Source: Paenibacillus yonginensis (GTDB lineage Bacteria > Bacillota > Bacilli > Paenibacillales > Paenibacillaceae). Taken from it: a stretch of DNA of 64,000 nt. Below are positions 62,201 through 64,000 of the stretch, piece by piece. The stretch is taken from positions 2,609,501-2,673,500 of the forward strand of contig NZ_CP014167.1 in the NCBI RefSeq assembly GCF_001685395.1, given 5' to 3'. The position numbers and the translations under genes were made by a program. Each line of letters begins with the position of its first letter. Position 1 is the stretch's first letter. The notes under the pieces are model-generated. The model worked only from the letters and a program-made list of their open reading frames with translations. It ran no database searches and was not told the origin of the DNA.

Positions 62201-63967
62201 CGGACCCAAATAAGTTAGCTGAAAATCATCCAGATAAAAGGTTCGGTCGCCGCCGTCATTATCAGCAGTTTCAATATAGGCGTTGAGCACAGTCGGGGTA
62301 ACGGCAAGCGTATATTTCCCCGTTAGCTGCACCCAATCGCTGTCTGTGACGGTGGCATTTTGCGAAACGTTGGTAAACGTGCTGTCCCCGGATTGCACGC
62401 TGATCCGCAGTCTTGTCGGGCTTTGTCCAGGCGCCATCTTCACCCAGGCAGACAGTTCATATTGGTTGTTCTTGGTCATCTTGCCGGCTGCATTCACCAA
62501 TGCGCCGTCATATTGGCCCTTCGTGGTTACCTTCAAGCTTTGTCCGCCCTCAGGCGTGTGGTTATCCTCCGTAGTAAGTTCTACCGTTTCATGTCCGTTT
62601 CGAGCAACAAAATTCTGCGTGTCGGTCTCAAAATCAGCTGTAATCCCCGTTTGATCCACTTCCCCCGGATCGGATTGCCCGGACGTGACATCCGTGATCA
62701 CCACTTCATCGATGTAAATATCGGATGTTAACGTGTTCTCCGACGGTTCCACCCAAATGATCACTTCTTTAGTATCCGCCGGAATTTCATAGGCTTTGGC
62801 TGCAAATGTTGTCCAGTCGGTATCCGTTACGGTTTGATTGCCGACGATCCAAGGATACTGGTTCGTGAGCAGCGTCGAATCTATTTTGGACCCTAAATGA
62901 AATTGTCCGCTGCCGGAACCGAGTCTTACTTTTAAGGAAATATCATACTGGTGTTCAGATTTTAAAATATCGGTTAAAACGAGAGCAGGGATCGCCTTCT
63001 CATCTGCCCGATTCGAGAATTTCAAAGACTTGCTGCCTTCGGCTGCAAGGTCCGACACAACGGAAGTTTCACCATTAGATCCCCAGGACAGCTTAGCCCA
63101 GCCCCCGGTTTGCCCATCCTCAAAGCCTTGGTTAAGCACGACCGTTCCGGCAGGGGTTGAAGGTTCGGAACCCTCAGGCTCATCTGAATCCGCAGGGGCC
63201 GGTCCTCCGATAGTGCTGGCGAAGGTGCTGAGGGTATCCCCATTTTTGATGAGAATTCGTCCCATCGCATAAGGGCCTTCGTCTCCAGGACCGGCTTTGA
63301 ATCCAACCTGGATGCCGCTGTCCTTCAGCGCGTCCTTGGCCTCCTGGTTATAGGCGCCGTATGGGTAGGCGAACAATACCGAGGGTTTGCCCGTAATATC
63401 CTGCAGGAAGGTGCTTGCGGCCGCTACTTCATCCAGTGCCTGGTCTTTGGTGATTTGGTTCGTCCAGACTCCGCCTTGGGAAATATCGTTGTTGTGGGTT
63501 TTGGAATGGTTCTCCAGGCTGACGCTTGATTCATTGGCAAGCTCCTGCAGCTGCGCTTTCGTCATGCTGTACCCGCCGCCAATCCAATCACTGACAACAA
63601 ATTGAACAGAGTTGAAGTCATATTTTTTTAATATAGGAAGCGCATTTGAAATAAAGTCAGGTGTGGCATCGTCAAAAGTAAGTAAAATCGGATGGTCGGG
63701 GGCAGCTTGACCGTCTGCAACGATATCCACATACTGATCCGCCGTTAACGTCGTATAGCCGTTGTCATGCAGATACTTCATTTGCTGCTCGAACTGATCC
63801 GTGCTGAACTGGTACTCCCCTTGCGGATTGTCGCTGATCACATGGTATAAAAGGACGGGGATGTCTGGAGCTTCGGCAGCTTGGGTAAGCGGCGCACGCC
63901 ATCCCAGCGGGACAAGCAGCGCAGCTGCGAGAACAAGGGAGATCCCCTTTTTGAACCCTATACGCAT
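59291..63967 (-). CDS. Secreted multidomain GH10 xylanase with polysaccharide deacetylase and SLH domains
   Basis: A 1558-aa cell-surface enzyme. In order: signal peptide (1-31); polysaccharide deacetylase (about 35-250: LLTFDDATPDF, ENHSKTHNN, AYPYGAYN); two CBM22-like modules (about 275-430 and 440-595); GH10 catalytic domain (about 605-940; acid/base in WDVVNEAM, nucleophile in SISELDVT). Then come a CBM9-like module (about 955-1130, TPQIDGIVDDVWNQA), a Gly/Ser-rich linker, a region of unknown type (about 1175-1370) and three SLH domains (about 1375-1558) that anchor to the cell wall. It would cut xylan at the surface and may also remove acetyl groups. GGAGGAG lies upstream of the ATG. Confidence 0.95.
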   Translation of the reverse strand: MRIGFKKGISLVLAAALLVPLGWRAPLTQAAEAPDIPVLLYHVISDNPQGEYQFSTDQFEQQMKYLHDNGYTTLTADQYVDIVADGQAAPDHPILLTFDDATPDFISNALPILKKYDFNSVQFVVSDWIGGGYSMTKAQLQELANESSVSLENHSKTHNNDISQGGVWTNQITKDQALDEVAAASTFLQDITGKPSVLFAYPYGAYNQEAKDALKDSGIQVGFKAGPGDEGPYAMGRILIKNGDTLSTFASTIGGPAPADSDEPEGSEPSTPAGTVVLNQGFEDGQTGGWAKLSWGSNGETSVVSDLAAEGSKSLKFSNRADEKAIPALVLTDILKSEHQYDISLKVRLGSGSGQFHLGSKIDSTLLTNQYPWIVGNQTVTDTDWTTFAAKAYEIPADTKEVIIWVEPSENTLTSDIYIDEVVITDVTSGQSDPGEVDQTGITADFETDTQNFVARNGHETVELTTEDNHTPEGGQSLKVTTKGQYDGALVNAAGKMTKNNQYELSAWVKMAPGQSPTRLRISVQSGDSTFTNVSQNATVTDSDWVQLTGKYTLAVTPTVLNAYIETADNDGGDRTFYLDDFQLTYLGPVNAPPPVQQDIPSLQEVYKDDFLIGNAVSSTDFEGQRLELLKKHFNVVTAENAMKPEQVYNTNKQIDFTAADALVSQITAAGLKLHGHVLVWHQQTPEWLNTGEDGKPLTREQALANIRSHIETVIEHFGNKVISWDVVNEAMNDNPSDPTNWKAALRSSPWKAAIGDDYVEQAFLIAREVLDSHPDWDIKLYYNDYNEDNQNKATAIASMVQELNNKYASEHDGKLLIDGIGMQGHYNLNTRSENVEASLEKFIQLGVEVSISELDVTAGSDSKLTDKQANAQGYLYAQLMNIFKEHAEHISRVTWWGLNDSSSWRASQNPLLFDQNLQAKKAYYGVADPDKYMTEYTPETEEAREATASYGTPQIDGIVDDVWNQAAEIPVNRFQSAWQGASGVAKALWDDQNLYVLIQVADTQLDRTSANAWEQDSIEVFLDQNNAKTTSYQEDDGQYRVNYANETSFNPENIGKDFQSAAQMSGTNYTVEVKIPLKHVTPANDMKLGFDVQINDAKDGARQSTAAWNDLTGQGYQDTSVYGILSLMGKPAGGGNGGGDNGSGNGGHSGGGSTGGSGGNSANNQPAVPDNGADTTPLQVTLEGGLAKAALTADLLKQKLEQTASAADGVKTIVFEIPKQTGAQSYEIQWPVQGLQGQDNYKLLLKTEFAAFTLPSSMLGSAAENAEQASVRITKASPDNLNEAAHKQIGNRPLIDLSFALDGRVVPWNNPLTPITVNIPYTPAPEELNHPDQLVVLNVDEHGKATPVPSSRYDAADQGLEFKTTHFSIFGVAAVPNTFGDLQNVPWAQQAIGALYARGIAEGTAADRFSPSSRITRAAFISLLMNTLELKGTGSSAAVFYDVQNTAEYFGELAAAKELGIVTGNEDQLFLPNQPISRQDAMVMASRALKTAGRTTEDRSSLEVFADQASISDYAKASVSAMVGSGFVQGKGGSRIAPLDSLTRAEAAVILYRIWSK

Positions 63968-64000
63968 TGTTTGTTGTCACTCTCCTCCAAATCGTAGTGT

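Overview
The window looks like the chromosome of a Paenibacillus or a close relative within the Bacillales. The reasons are strong AGGAGG-type ribosome-binding sites, HutP antitermination, a YjcZ-type spore small protein, a secreted xylanase with three SLH domains, YesM-type kinase remnants, many intracellular glycosidases and a type I-C CRISPR repeat. This assignment rests on gene content alone. No rRNA or tRNA gene was seen.

Layout. 1-1.6 kb: a truncated DUF3533/ABC-2 permease under a PadR regulator. 1.8-2.7 kb: an aldo/keto reductase. 2.8-5 kb: hutPH with a HutP-type attenuator. 5.3-5.7 kb: a broken pentapeptide-repeat gene. 5.8-9.5 kb: a UlaA/UlaB-type PTS with a BglG-family regulator that carries its own EIIA domain. 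9.7-10.7 kb: a YjcZ small protein and an SplB-like radical SAM gene. 10.7-22.2 kb: an elaborate Kdp potassium locus (alpha/beta-hydrolase, kdpD, kdpE, a 35-aa membrane ORF, kdpF, kdpA, kdpB, kdpC and a kinase-less protein with two tandem KdpD sensor modules). The two Kdp promoters share 11-bp-spaced direct repeats, probably KdpE sites. 22.3-24.7 kb: an HesB-like protein and an orphan sensor kinase. 24.8-29.6 kb: an unsaturated-uronate locus (GH88, kduI, DeoR regulator, kduD) with remnants of DUF2264, YesM-kinase and ABC-permease genes. 29.7-31.4 kb: a chemoreceptor. 31.6-38.1 kb: two insertion sequences (IS3 and IS4 type), an aldo/keto reductase, decayed discoidin-domain debris and an APC exporter. 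38.2-42.4 kb: LysR, GH127 and AraC. 42.9-44.7 kb: lysP behind a lysine riboswitch. 44.9-45.5 kb: a DoxX gene with FNR-like and Rex-like sites. 45.7-53.3 kb: GH20, GH5, a GPH sugar symporter, glycerate kinase and CdaR. 53.4-54.2 kb: an APH-fold phosphotransferase. 54.4-57.0 kb: a 39-repeat type I-C CRISPR array with no cas genes in the window. 57.3-58.1 kb: a HepT-MntA (HEPN-MNT) toxin-antitoxin pair. 58.4-64 kb: an EamA transporter and the multidomain xylanase.

Most interesting signal. The HEPN-MNT operon sits directly beside the CRISPR leader and is transcribed toward the array. Its 5' untranslated region, ribosome-binding site and start-codon region are built from a recognisable degenerate copy of the CRISPR repeat (58107-58144), placed just downstream of a good promoter. 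This suggests, but does not prove, that the Cas machinery controls the toxin-antitoxin pair through a repeat mimic, in the spirit of the CreTA systems. Second in interest is the Kdp locus, where three KdpD sensor modules in two proteins show graded loss of Walker residues.

How the genes work together. The carbohydrate genes point to a plant-polysaccharide and glycan degrader: a cell-surface xylanase, intracellular trimming enzymes (GH88, GH127, GH20, GH5), a uronate isomerase and reductase route, a GPH symporter and glycerate kinase. Several loci have decayed through frameshifts and deletions next to insertion sequences.
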